From Pigmentiphaga litoralis (GTDB lineage Bacteria; Pseudomonadota; Gammaproteobacteria; Burkholderiales; Burkholderiaceae_B): a DNA stretch of 64,000 bases. The notes beneath the pieces are model-generated. The model saw nothing but the letters and a program-made list of their open reading frames with translations. It did not search any database and was not told where the DNA came from. The stretch lies in assembly GCF_014651835.1 (NCBI RefSeq), contig NZ_BMXQ01000001.1, forward strand, positions 558,001 to 622,000, written 5' to 3'. Below, piece after piece: positions 41,146 to 49,849 of this stretch. Position 1 is the first letter of the stretch; every line of letters begins with the position of its first letter. The position numbers and the translations under genes were made by a program.

Positions 41146-43549
41146 CACCACCGACAAGCCCACGCCCGCCGGCACGCACGACCACACGCACGACCACACC
41201 CACGCAGCGGGCGACGTGCTGGGGCAGGGCTTGTCCTCTCCTCGCAATCGCCGTCTGCTTGCAGGGCGTGGCCGCTACGTGGCCGACCTGCCGTTCCCCG
41301 CCAGCCTGCACGCCGCCTTCCTGCGCAGTCCCTGGGGCCATGCCCGCATCGTCAGCATCGATGTCGAAGCCGCCCGCGCCATGCCCGGCGTGGAAGCCGT
41401 CCTGACCGGGACGGACATCGCGCGCATCTGCAAAGGCTATCGCGGCGCGACCGCTGCCTTCCCTGATTTGCGTGCGCCCCTGCAGCATCCCTTGGCGTTG
41501 AATACGGCCATGTGGCACGGCGAGCCCGTTGTCGTGGTCATTGCCGACAGCCGCGCGCGGGCAGAAGACGCCTGCGCGCGTGTCGTCGTCGTGTGGGACG
41601 AGCAGCCGGCATTGACCGACCCGCAAGCCGCGCTGGCCGCGCCGCCCATCCACGCCGACTTGACCAGCAATCTGGTGCTGCATCTGGATCAGCAGTCCGG
41701 CCAGCCCGACACCGTGTTTGCCACCGCCGCCCACGTGGTGGCGTGCGAGTTCGGCTTCAACCGCCACACAGGCGTACCGCTGGAAACACGGGGTCTCGTT
41801 GCCGAGTTCGAGCCGAATGAACGACGGCTGACCGTCCACCTGAGTCACCAATGCCCGCACCAGATGCAAGAGGAATACGCGCATCTGCTGGGGCTGGAGG
41901 CCCATCGGGTGCGGGTGATCTGCCCCGACGTGGGCGGCGCATTCGGCATCAAGCAGCAGCTGTACGGGGATGAACTGGCCGTGTGTGCCGCGGCTGTGCT
42001 GCTGGGGTGCACGGTGCGATTCATTGCGGATCGCAACGAGTCCATGCTGTCTGACATCCAGGCGCGCGAACATCGCGTCGCGGGCAAGCTGGCTGTGGAC
42101 GCGGACGGAAAACTGCTCGCCTTCCAGGTACAGGACCTGTACGCGATCGGGCCGTACTCCCAATATCCGCGGTCCAGTCTGGGCGAGCCGCGCGCCATCA
42201 TGGGCCTGTGCGGCGCGCCGTATCGCTTTGACGCCTTCGCGGCGTCGGCCGACATTGTCTTCCAGAACAAGGGCATGGCGGGCCACTATCGCGGGGTGGG
42301 CCATCCGCTGGCCTGCGCCGTGACCGAAGCGTTGATTGACGAAGCGGCGCGCGCCTGCGGCATCGACCCCGTGGAGATGCGCCGCCGCAATTTCCTGCAG
42401 CCGTCCGACTTTCCCCACGTCGCGCCCACCGGCACTCGCTTCGAGCGGCTTGCCTTCACGCAAAGCTTGGCCGCGCTGGAACGCGACGTGGACTTGCCAG
42501 CCTTGCGGGAATCGATCGCCAGCGCCCGCGCGTCCGGTCGCATTCAGGGTCTGGGCATCGCCGCGTTCGTGGAGCAGACGTCGCGCGGCCCCTGGTTTTA
42601 CGGTCAAGGCGAACAGGCGGTGTCCAGTCGCGATGGATGCACGTTGCGCCTGGAACCGTCAGGCAACTTCCGCTGCATTTCCAGCGTGACCGAACAGGGG
42701 CAGGGCACCGAGATGGGCGTGCGGCAGGTGGTGGCGCACGGCTTGGGCGTGGCGCCCGACCGCGTGGACGTGTTGACGGGCGACACCGCCGTCACATCCC
42801 ACGGGGGGGGCACCTGGGGGTCACGCGGCATGGCCATCGGGGGGCAGGCGGCGTTCGACGCCGCCCTGGCGCTGCGCAAGGAGATCCTGGAACTGGCCGC
42901 GATCCTGCTCAAAACCGACGCCGGCATGCTTGATATTCGCAACGAGTCGATTGTGAATGTCAACGATGGCGCGCCGCGCCTTGCCTTGCGCGCCCTGGCC
43001 GAGGCCGCACATTTTCGCCCCTATGAATTCGGCGGCCTCCAGCCGCAACTGGTGGCCAGCACCACCTATGGCCCGCTCAAACAGCCGTTCCGTTGCGGCA
43101 CCGGCATCCAGCTCTCGCACATCGACGTCGATCCGGGCACCGGTCAGATCCGGCTGCTGCGCCACATTGTCGTGCACGAAGCCGGCCGCGTCGTCAATCC
43201 GGTGCTGGTGAACGAACAGGTGCGCGGCGGCGTGGCGCAAGGGCTGGGCGCGGCGTTGATGGAAGAATGCGCCTACGACGCCCGCGGCCGTTCACTGGCC
43301 TCGTCACTTGCCAGCTACGACATGCCCATGGCAGCCGACTTGCCCGATATCGAACTGATTCATGCCGATGGCCCCGCGTTCACCGACGACGGCCTGGGCA
43401 TTGTCGGCGTGGGGGAAGCCGGAACCGTGGGCGCGGCGGCCGCAGTCATGAACGCGCTCAATGACGCTCTGGCGTCTGCAGGGGGCGGTCGTGTGTACAC
43501 CTTGCCGCTGACGCCTGAACGCGTGCTGCGTGCGCTCGGTGCGCTCTGA
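41138..43549 (+). CDS. Molybdopterin-binding catalytic subunit of the hydroxylase
   Basis: The 803-residue subunit contains the aldehyde-oxidase/xanthine-dehydrogenase a/b hammerhead (RRLLAGRGRYVADLPFPA) and molybdopterin-binding domains (PDVGGAFGIKQQ, MAGHYRGVGHP, SRGMAIGGQAAFDAA). The catalytic glutamate is in GVGEAGTVGAAAAV near residue 770. Such enzymes hydroxylate N-heteroaromatic rings or aldehydes using water. The N-terminus has an unusual histidine-rich run (THDHTHDHTH). No XdhC-like maturation gene is beside it. Confidence 0.93.
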   Translation: MHDTTDKPTPAGTHDHTHDHTHAAGDVLGQGLSSPRNRRLLAGRGRYVADLPFPASLHAAFLRSPWGHARIVSIDVEAARAMPGVEAVLTGTDIARICKGYRGATAAFPDLRAPLQHPLALNTAMWHGEPVVVVIADSRARAEDACARVVVVWDEQPALTDPQAALAAPPIHADLTSNLVLHLDQQSGQPDTVFATAAHVVACEFGFNRHTGVPLETRGLVAEFEPNERRLTVHLSHQCPHQMQEEYAHLLGLEAHRVRVICPDVGGAFGIKQQLYGDELAVCAAAVLLGCTVRFIADRNESMLSDIQAREHRVAGKLAVDADGKLLAFQVQDLYAIGPYSQYPRSSLGEPRAIMGLCGAPYRFDAFAASADIVFQNKGMAGHYRGVGHPLACAVTEALIDEAARACGIDPVEMRRRNFLQPSDFPHVAPTGTRFERLAFTQSLAALERDVDLPALRESIASARASGRIQGLGIAAFVEQTSRGPWFYGQGEQAVSSRDGCTLRLEPSGNFRCISSVTEQGQGTEMGVRQVVAHGLGVAPDRVDVLTGDTAVTSHGGGTWGSRGMAIGGQAAFDAALALRKEILELAAILLKTDAGMLDIRNESIVNVNDGAPRLALRALAEAAHFRPYEFGGLQPQLVASTTYGPLKQPFRCGTGIQLSHIDVDPGTGQIRLLRHIVVHEAGRVVNPVLVNEQVRGGVAQGLGAALMEECAYDARGRSLASSLASYDMPMAADLPDIELIHADGPAFTDDGLGIVGVGEAGTVGAAAAVMNALNDALASAGGGRVYTLPLTPERVLRALGAL

Positions 43550-43587
43550 CCCGGCAGCTTCAGCCGTTATCCGACTGTCAGGCTTTT

Positions 43588-43600
43588 ATTCGTATACCAG
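43588..43600. promoter_or_regulatory. Third GTATACC-type site, after the hydroxylase operon
   Basis: CGTATACCAG (43591-43600) lies 40 bases after the Mo-subunit stop. It shares GTATACC with the operators at 35881 and 36119 but has no TTGCAT-type -35 in either direction. It could be a remnant or auxiliary GntR site. Confidence 0.35.
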
Positions 43601-43626
43601 TCAAATCGCATTTGCTTGTTATGCAG

Positions 43627-43880
43627 CTAAAAGCGAACCACCTCCTGGCCTGCCGTTCGCTCCATCAGCATCTCCACAAACGCCCGCAGCTTGGCCGGTA
43701 GGAACCGTGCCGACGGAAACACCGCATGAATGCCACCCGCCGGCAGCACCGGGATCGGGCGGCCCGCCGCCAGATCCTGGGCAATCGCACAATCGGGCAG
43801 CACCGACAGTCCCGCTCCATGAAGGACGGCCTCGCGCACGGCCAGGGTGGCGTCGAGAAGGATGGGCGAGATGCAGTGGG
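43627..43880 (-). pseudogene. C-terminal relic of a LysR regulator
   Basis: The minus strand reads LLDATLAVREAVLHGAGLSVLPDCAIAQDL, then GRPIPVLPAGGIHAVFPSARFLPAKLRAFVEML, the last 80 or so residues of a LysR effector domain (the AVLxGxGLxxLP pocket strand and the final helix). HTH and first lobe are absent, and upstream in-frame sequence runs into the SDR gene. The truncation starts about 35 bases before the SDR stop. It is probably the remainder of a deleted regulator of a neighbouring operon. Confidence 0.7.
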
Positions 43881-43915
43881 GCTGAGGGCGCTGGCCGATG
43901 CGTCGCGCCGATCCT

Positions 43916-44698
43916 TCAGCGCTGATACCGGGGCGCCGCATGCGCCTGCCGCAGCCCGCCCAGCAAGGCCTGCCGGGCGCCGTCCAGTGCCGACCAATGC
44001 GCATCGTCGTGCAGCGGCGGAATCGTGACGGCTTCGCGGCGATCGAATCCTACCAGGGCCGCATCGACCAGTTCACCCACCTCCATCACCTCGGGCATGG
44101 CAGACAGGTCCATTCCGGCACGCTCCCAGATTTCGGTGCGTGTCGTCGCGGGCAGCACCGCCTGCACATACACCCCCTTCGGACCGAGTTCCAGTGCCAG
44201 GCCCTGCGACAGGAACAGGACGAACGCCTTGGTCGCGCCGTAGACCGACATGCCAAACTCCGGCGCCATGCCTACGACCGACCCGATATTGACGATCGCG
44301 CCCGTGCCAGCGGCGGCCAGTCGCGGTGCAATCGCGGCAGCCAGCCGCGTCGGCGTGCTTGTGTTCAGAGTGATGAGCCGGTCGATGGCATCGGCAGTCT
44401 GCGCGGCAAAGCCACCCGTTTGCGCCATGCCTGCGTTGTTGATGAGTGTGCTGATCGAGGCGTCGTCGCGCAGACGCGCTTCAACGCGCGCAATGTCGGC
44501 GGGCCGCGTCAGGTCGGCCTGCAAGACGTCGACCTTCACGCCATGAGCGGTACGAAGCGTGTCCGCCAGCGCCTGGAGTCGTGCCGCGTCGCGCGCAACC
44601 AGAACCAGGTCATGCCGCCGCTGTGCGAAACGTTGGGCATACGTTGCGCCAATGCCGCTGGACGCGCCGGTGATCAATACGGTGTTGGAGAGTGCCAT
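43916..44698 (-). CDS. SDR-family oxidoreductase (YqjQ/DltE-like)
   Basis: The 260-residue SDR has TGASSGIG at 10-17, NNAG at 87-90 and S140, Y153, K157 as the active site; ARDAARL suggests NADPH preference. I start at the ATG at 44698 because upstream residues precede the Rossmann strand. The region before it has a TTGACA-like -35 and a 28 bp perfect palindrome, hinting at tight control by an unlinked repressor. The substrate is unknown. Confidence 0.9.
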   Translation of the reverse strand: MALSNTVLITGASSGIGATYAQRFAQRRHDLVLVARDAARLQALADTLRTAHGVKVDVLQADLTRPADIARVEARLRDDASISTLINNAGMAQTGGFAAQTADAIDRLITLNTSTPTRLAAAIAPRLAAAGTGAIVNIGSVVGMAPEFGMSVYGATKAFVLFLSQGLALELGPKGVYVQAVLPATTRTEIWERAGMDLSAMPEVMEVGELVDAALVGFDRREAVTIPPLHDDAHWSALDGARQALLGGLRQAHAAPRYQR

Positions 44699-44776
44699 GG
44701 TGGGTGTCGCCTGAAGGGTTGGGTTCAACGCCATGCGCCGATCCGGTCGGCTCATCAGCAAGTCGATTAATGATGA

Positions 44777-44827
44777 TGATCATAATAAAAACTGTCAACT
44801 ACTTTGATGATGGTCATCATCAAAGTA
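44777..44827 (-). promoter_or_regulatory. 28 bp perfect palindrome and candidate promoter upstream of SDR
   Basis: TACTTTGATGATG (44800-44812) and its exact complement (44815-44827) flank GT, a perfect 13-base-arm palindrome. Just downstream on the minus strand, TTGACA (44798-44793) is a fine -35. A related half-palindrome ATGATCAT at 44777-44784 lies about 33 bases away. It looks like an operator pair for a dimeric repressor (MarR/TetR/HxlR type) controlling the SDR. The rest of 44699-45050 has no gene I can support. Confidence 0.6.
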
Positions 44828-45050
44828 CAGCGGCGGCCGTCATCAGCCTGCACGAGGACGGCTGCCACGATGATCTCCAACGCCCAATCGCAGGCCAATC
44901 GCGCGCGCGTCCGCCTGTGGGAACTACGGACTGCAAGCGCGCAGGGGCACGATAAGATCGCACCGGCTCGCGCGGACGCGGGCCGAACCCGCTGCTTCCT
45001 GATTCGTCGCGTCGTCACTCCCCATCATTCCAGGCATCCCAAGACACCCC

Positions 45051-46472
45051 ATGACCCCCGCGATTGCCCTCAAATCGCTGCGGCGCGCAACCGGTCGCCA
45101 GGGCCCTGATATGTTGTGGATGCTGCTGCCCCTGCTGGCGTCCCTTGTGTTCCTGGCATTCGGCGGATTCGTGCTGTCCAAGTTGAACGAGGACGCGCGT
45201 GCGGTGGAAGCGGCCCAGACCAGCGCGGTGGCTGCCACCTTTGCGTCAGCGGTGGAGCGGGTGGTGAGCAGGGCGCTGACGGCGACCCGGTCATTGGCCG
45301 TCATGGTTTATCAGGGCAACGGAAAGGTCGACGATTTCGAGCGGCTCGCGTTGTTCCTGTTGCCCATGTACAAGGGCGCGTATGCGCTGTCGCTTGCACC
45401 GGATGGCATCATCCGGCAGATAGAGCCCCTGGACCGCAATCTGCTGGTCCGGGACCACGATGTGCTGGAAGGTCAAGACCGCGAGCAGGTGATCAAGGCG
45501 ATCGATCGTGACACGCCGGTCATCGAGTTTTCGGGTCCGTTCCAGCTGATCCAGGGCCCGGTCGGTGCGATCGGCATGCTGCCCATCTTCCTGCCTGACG
45601 CCAGGGGTGCCAGCGCCTTCTGGGGCTATACGGTCGTCACGCTGGTGCTGCCCGATGCGATCGAGGACGCCAATCTGGATGCCATGTCCTTGCAGGGCTA
45701 TGCGTACGAGTTGTCCGGCATGGATCCCGAAGCCGGCCACCGGCGGGTCATTGCCCGGTCGACCGTCCCGGTCCTGCAGCCGACGTGCAAGGACGTGTCC
45801 ATCGAGCGCGTCAGCTGGACATTGTGCGTGTCGCCGCTGCAGACCTCGTCATCCTGGTCGCGCCACCTGTTCGAACTGGTGCTGATCGTCGTGTGCAGCG
45901 TTGGCGTGGGCTGTCTCGTGCACGCGTTGATCGTGCTCAGGCGCACCAGCCGTGAACTCGAATGGTCGGCGCTGCATGATGCGCTGACCGGCCTGCCGAA
46001 TCGCCGATACATCTACGAGCGGCTCGACACCCTGCTGTTCCCGTCAAGGTCCGACGCGTCCTTGGCCGCCGTGGCCTATCTGGACCTGGATGGTTTCAAA
46101 CCGATCAATGACGCATTCGGGCATGGGCAGGGCGATGGGGTTCTGATGACCACGGCGCAACGCTTGACGCGTGCATCCCGACCCAACGATGTGGTGGCGC
46201 GGATCGGTGGCGATGAATTCGTCATCGTCCTGCGTCAGCTGACCGACGAGGCGCAATGCCACAGGGTGCTCGAACGCGTGCTGAAGGCGGTGAGCGAGCC
46301 GATTCCGTTGACGGCAACCGAGGTGACCGTGTCCGCCAGCATTGGCGTCGTGCTGATGTCCGCTGACGGCTTGACCGACGTCGAGACGATGATGCGCGCG
46401 GCGGACGAGGCCATGTATCAGGCGAAGGCGTCGGGCAAGAACCGGATTCATATGGCGGCCCGCCGCACCTGA
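45051..46472 (+). CDS. Membrane diguanylate cyclase (periplasmic sensor-GGDEF)
   Basis: The 473-residue protein has membrane helices at about 22-42 and 273-297 enclosing a 230-residue periplasmic sensor domain with CHASE-like DDFERLALFLLPMYKGAYALSLAPDG. The C-terminal GGDEF domain holds GGDEF at 386-390, the nucleotide-binding DLDGFKPINDAFGH and an inhibitory site RPND at 377-380, five residues before GGDEF. All catalytic residues are intact, so it should make cyclic di-GMP in response to a periplasmic cue. It stands alone between the SDR and Sel1 genes. Confidence 0.93.
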   Translation: MTPAIALKSLRRATGRQGPDMLWMLLPLLASLVFLAFGGFVLSKLNEDARAVEAAQTSAVAATFASAVERVVSRALTATRSLAVMVYQGNGKVDDFERLALFLLPMYKGAYALSLAPDGIIRQIEPLDRNLLVRDHDVLEGQDREQVIKAIDRDTPVIEFSGPFQLIQGPVGAIGMLPIFLPDARGASAFWGYTVVTLVLPDAIEDANLDAMSLQGYAYELSGMDPEAGHRRVIARSTVPVLQPTCKDVSIERVSWTLCVSPLQTSSSWSRHLFELVLIVVCSVGVGCLVHALIVLRRTSRELEWSALHDALTGLPNRRYIYERLDTLLFPSRSDASLAAVAYLDLDGFKPINDAFGHGQGDGVLMTTAQRLTRASRPNDVVARIGGDEFVIVLRQLTDEAQCHRVLERVLKAVSEPIPLTATEVTVSASIGVVLMSADGLTDVETMMRAADEAMYQAKASGKNRIHMAARRT

Positions 46473-46589
46473 ATACCCAGGCCCAGTCGACCCCGGCCTT
46501 TACCCTGGTCGATGTCCGGCCGCAGGGTGTTCGGCTGAACGGTGCCCGCCTGAACAATGCCCGCCTGAGCGCTGCATGAAGCCGCAGCG

Positions 46590-47342
46590 TCAATGCCGGT
46601 GCCCTGCATGGCCATGCCCCTTGGCTTTCGCCCCCGGTTCATGGGCGTCGTCGTCTTCATCCTCGTGCGGCGCAACGCCTTCGCGGGATTTCTTGATCCA
46701 CGTGCGGCCCAGCGCGTCATCCAGCGGCACGCCTTCGCCTTTCAGGTACGCGCGCCCCAGACGTGCCTGGGCGACGGGATTGCCGGCGTCGGCAGCGCGT
46801 CGCAACCAGCTGATGGCGGTTGTCATGTTGCGGGGGACGCCGCGGCCGGATGCATAGGCCTCGAACAATTCGTACTGGGATTTCGGCGCGCAGCGATCGC
46901 TGGTAACGGCCGTCTTGCTGTACCACGCAAAGGCCTGTTTGCCGTCCTTGGGCGCGCCGCCCATGCCGTTCTTGTAGAAGTCACCAAGCAGACATTGCGC
47001 GATCACGGATCCGCCGGCGGCGGCTTTGCTGAACCACTGGAAGGCTTGCGCGGGATCTTTCGGCACGCGATCGTTGCCGTTGTAGTAGGTGAAGGCCAGG
47101 TCGACCTGGGCGGGGGGGTGACTCTGCAAGGCGGCCTTGTGCAGATAGTCGAAGGCCTTTTGCCGGTCAAGCGCCGTTCCGCTTGCGCCGCTGTAGTGGC
47201 GCGCCAGCGCGTAGGTGGCCGTGGCATCGCCGGCCTGCGCCTGCGTGTCCAGTTCGGCAACGGAGGCGGCCTGTGCGCTGGCCGCCATGGTCAGCGTGAC
47301 CGACGCGCCCAGGAAAAGTCGTCGTACAAGATTCGATGGCAT
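46590..47342 (-). CDS. Secreted Sel1/TPR-like repeat protein with His-rich tail
   Basis: The 250-residue protein has a signal peptide (LFLGASVTLTMAASAQA). Five or so Sel1 repeats follow (YALARHYSGASGTALDRQKAFDYLHKAA, VDLAFTYYNGNDRVPKDPAQAFQWFSKAA, ARLGRAYLKGEGVPLDDALG). The tail is charged and histidine-rich (PHEDEDDDAHEP, then GHGHAGHRH), a possible metal-binding end. Sel1 proteins scaffold other proteins, often in stress or envelope signalling. I start at the ATG at 47342; upstream codons overlap the terminator of the previous gene. Confidence 0.88.
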   Translation of the reverse strand: MPSNLVRRLFLGASVTLTMAASAQAASVAELDTQAQAGDATATYALARHYSGASGTALDRQKAFDYLHKAALQSHPPAQVDLAFTYYNGNDRVPKDPAQAFQWFSKAAAGGSVIAQCLLGDFYKNGMGGAPKDGKQAFAWYSKTAVTSDRCAPKSQYELFEAYASGRGVPRNMTTAISWLRRAADAGNPVAQARLGRAYLKGEGVPLDDALGRTWIKKSREGVAPHEDEDDDAHEPGAKAKGHGHAGHRH

Positions 47343-47362
47343 GGCTGCTCGCTTCGTGCAGG

Positions 47363-47396
47363 AAAAAGCAAGGCGGCCACCCGCGCCGCCTTGCTT
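47363..47396 (-). terminator. Intrinsic terminator of the MBL lipoprotein gene
   Basis: AAGCAAGGCGGC and GCCGCCTTGCTT pair as a perfect 12-base stem around a seven-base loop, followed on the minus strand by a TTTTT run. It lies just after the stop at 47407 and before the Sel1 start, a textbook Rho-independent terminator. Confidence 0.85.
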
Positions 47397-47406
47397 CATT
47401 CCCGCG

Positions 47407-49734
47407 TTACCGGAACGTCGCGTTGACGTCGGCCGGTACGACGATTTCGCTGCCGGAATTGAGCGAGATCGTGACCGTGCGGCCCTTCTGGATCCTGGCC
47501 AGCACGGCTTGCGCCTCGGCCAGGGTCTTCAGGCGTTGCGTGCGCAGCACTTCAGGCGGATGGAAGGTGCCCTTGGCTGCATGCACGGATTCGACCGGCC
47601 CGCCGTCGTACGTGATCGATGTACCGAGTCCCGGGCTGGTCTGCGCGAAGCTGGGCGGTACATAGCCCTTGTAGACCGTGTCCTGCACGTCGATCGACAC
47701 CTGCACGAAGAAGCCGGTGGGATCGTCCACGTAACTGTCGGTCGGCACGACGATGCCTTTGGCCAGCAGCGGGATTGCCGGGTTCTTGTTCTGCGCCCCC
47801 ACAAAGCCTTGCACGATCTTGCCGCTGTCCAGCAGGGTGGCCCGGATGTCGGTCAGACCGGCTTCGCGACCCGGCTTGAACGGACCGGACGTCTCGATAC
47901 TCTTGTACGTGCGGTTGGCCACATCGCTGGCCTTGTACGACACCACCGACCTGCGCTTTTCCAGCTGGTTGGCAAACTCGGTCGTCACCTTGGCGCCGCC
48001 GATGGTGGGCGAATCGAACACCCTGGACGTCAGCGCATCCAGCATCGTCAACGGCTTGCTGGCATTGGCCGGGTCGCGGTTGTACGCCTTCAAGCCCTGA
48101 AACACTTCTACGATCGGATACTGATTGGTGTGCTGAGGCGCAACGAAGTCCACGTCCACCGTATTCTGCAGATAGCTGAAGCCGTGCTGGAAGGACAGGC
48201 GGCGCCAGCCGTTGGCAGGGGTAGGGGAGTTCAGGCCATTGACGCCATAACCGCCGTGATAGCCAAAAATGACGAACTTGCCGTCGGCGGGGTTCTTGAC
48301 CTTGAACAACATATTGGTGGTGCCGGGCGTATGGCCGGGCGCCCAGATCACCATGATCTGCACGTTGCCATAGTCGTACCACTTGTCGTATTCGTAGTAG
48401 TTATCGGTGCGGGCGCGCAGCACCGTTTCGGTTTCGGGCAGGGCGCCGGGAATGTCCCAGACGTTGCCTTGCAGGTCGCCCTTGACGCCGATCACGTCTT
48501 CTTTCGAGGCCCACAGGTTCATCGTCTTGCCGGCGTTGTCCATCATTTTCAGATGTTCGACGGCGGTGCCGTAATGGTCGCCGTGACCGTGGGTCAACCA
48601 CAGGTCCGTCACGGATCGCGGATCGACGCCCACCAGTTCCATGTTCTTGAAGTACTGATAGCCGCTGTTGGGCCAGCCGGCGTCGATCTTGATGACCTTG
48701 TCGTCCGCCGTATCGGCCGTTCCCATGTCCGCCTTCAACACGTACGAAGCCACTTCGTTGTCGCCCACGTAGTACATGGTGTTCTTGACCATTTCGAATG
48801 GTTCGGTGCTGCGCGTGTAGGGCGCGGCCGACACCCCGGTTGCATTGATGGCGACGTAAGGCTGGCCCGACGCCGGGTCGGTGCCCTTGTCCGCCAGCAT
48901 CGGGCTTTGCGTCGGCACGTCCCACACGGGCTTGCCGTCGGTTTTCGATTGCGGCGTGAAGTACCAGATGGCCACGACCTTGGCGTTGGCCGCGTTCTGG
49001 TAGTGGTTGTCGAACAGCAGGTAGGCGGCCTGCCTGGCGGTGGTCGCGTAGTTGTAGTTGGCAGTGACCGGCACGGCGGCCAGGGTCGACACGGTGCTCT
49101 TGCTGTAGTCGTCGGTGTTGACGTTGAACACCTGCGCGTCGGGCGCAACCGTATAGGTTTCTTCGTAACGCTTGATCGGTGTGGCGTACGCGCGGCCTGC
49201 CTGGTCGGCCGTCACGATGGTGCCGTCGCCCACGGTAATGGTGGACCCGGTCTTGTTGTAGATCCAGCCCGCCGCGACCATGGGGCCGGGTGCATTGCCA
49301 TTGCGAGCAACCGAGGCCCCGTATTTCTGCATGTTGAACTGCGCATCGCTCGACTTGCCCTTGGCGAGCACCACGTTGAAGGTCTGCGTGGGATCTGTTG
49401 AAACCGAGACGGCGCCGGTGTCGGACGCGAGCCAGTCCACCAGGTTGCCGGGCGCCAGCGCGGCCTGGATGATGGCTGCGTTCGCCGGCGTGACGGCGCT
49501 GGTTGTTAGCGTCTTGACGCCGCCTTGCGTCAGCACACTGACGCTGACAACCTGCTGGCCGGACGCATTTGTCGCGAACGTGGGCGCGGCCTGGACCAGG
49601 CCTGCCGACCGGAACACGGGCGCCGATGCGGTGGGTCCCGCATCGTCGTCACCGCTGCCCCCACAGCCTGCCAGAAATGCCGCGGCGATGATCGCCGGCA
49701 GCACTTTCCATTTGAAGTGCGATGCTGTATTCAC
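47407..49734 (-). CDS. Large metallo-beta-lactamase-fold lipoprotein
   Basis: The 775-residue protein starts with a lipoprotein signal (AAAFLAGCGGSGDDD, lipidated C24). About 320 residues of unknown, mostly beta structure precede the metallo-beta-lactamase core: THGHGDHYG at 381-389 with its zinc ligands, WAPGHTPGTTNMLFKV, VIFGYHGGYGVNG and VDFVAPQHTNQYP. A further 150-residue C-terminal part follows. Size and anchoring differ from ordinary 250-300 residue members. A GTG start at 49734 follows GAGGAG. It may be a secreted hydrolase such as an arylsulfatase-, lactonase- or depolymerase-like enzyme. Confidence 0.85.
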   Translation of the reverse strand: MNTASHFKWKVLPAIIAAAFLAGCGGSGDDDAGPTASAPVFRSAGLVQAAPTFATNASGQQVVSVSVLTQGGVKTLTTSAVTPANAAIIQAALAPGNLVDWLASDTGAVSVSTDPTQTFNVVLAKGKSSDAQFNMQKYGASVARNGNAPGPMVAAGWIYNKTGSTITVGDGTIVTADQAGRAYATPIKRYEETYTVAPDAQVFNVNTDDYSKSTVSTLAAVPVTANYNYATTARQAAYLLFDNHYQNAANAKVVAIWYFTPQSKTDGKPVWDVPTQSPMLADKGTDPASGQPYVAINATGVSAAPYTRSTEPFEMVKNTMYYVGDNEVASYVLKADMGTADTADDKVIKIDAGWPNSGYQYFKNMELVGVDPRSVTDLWLTHGHGDHYGTAVEHLKMMDNAGKTMNLWASKEDVIGVKGDLQGNVWDIPGALPETETVLRARTDNYYEYDKWYDYGNVQIMVIWAPGHTPGTTNMLFKVKNPADGKFVIFGYHGGYGVNGLNSPTPANGWRRLSFQHGFSYLQNTVDVDFVAPQHTNQYPIVEVFQGLKAYNRDPANASKPLTMLDALTSRVFDSPTIGGAKVTTEFANQLEKRRSVVSYKASDVANRTYKSIETSGPFKPGREAGLTDIRATLLDSGKIVQGFVGAQNKNPAIPLLAKGIVVPTDSYVDDPTGFFVQVSIDVQDTVYKGYVPPSFAQTSPGLGTSITYDGGPVESVHAAKGTFHPPEVLRTQRLKTLAEAQAVLARIQKGRTVTISLNSGSEIVVPADVNATFR

Positions 49735-49849
49735 CTTGCTGTCTCCTCGGGTGCTTGTTGCCAAGCGTGGATGTGGCCTGATGGCCTTCTTGTGGTGTGT
49801 CACCGCTGTGCCGCGGTGTTCCGTGCTGTCGTCTGCCGTGCTGTCGTGC

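Noticed and set aside
41033..42607. Minus-strand open frame of 524 codons across the Mo subunit
   Set aside because: It is opposite a well-supported molybdopterin subunit with catalytic motifs and has no family features.
46530..46580. GCCCGCCTGA direct repeat after the diguanylate cyclase
   Set aside because: Two ten-base copies in a short GC-rich spacer are not distinguishable from chance.
47215..49401. Long plus-strand open frame of 728 codons
   Set aside because: It lies antisense to the MBL lipoprotein, which has signal, metal motif and terminator. Its composition is the mirror of that gene.
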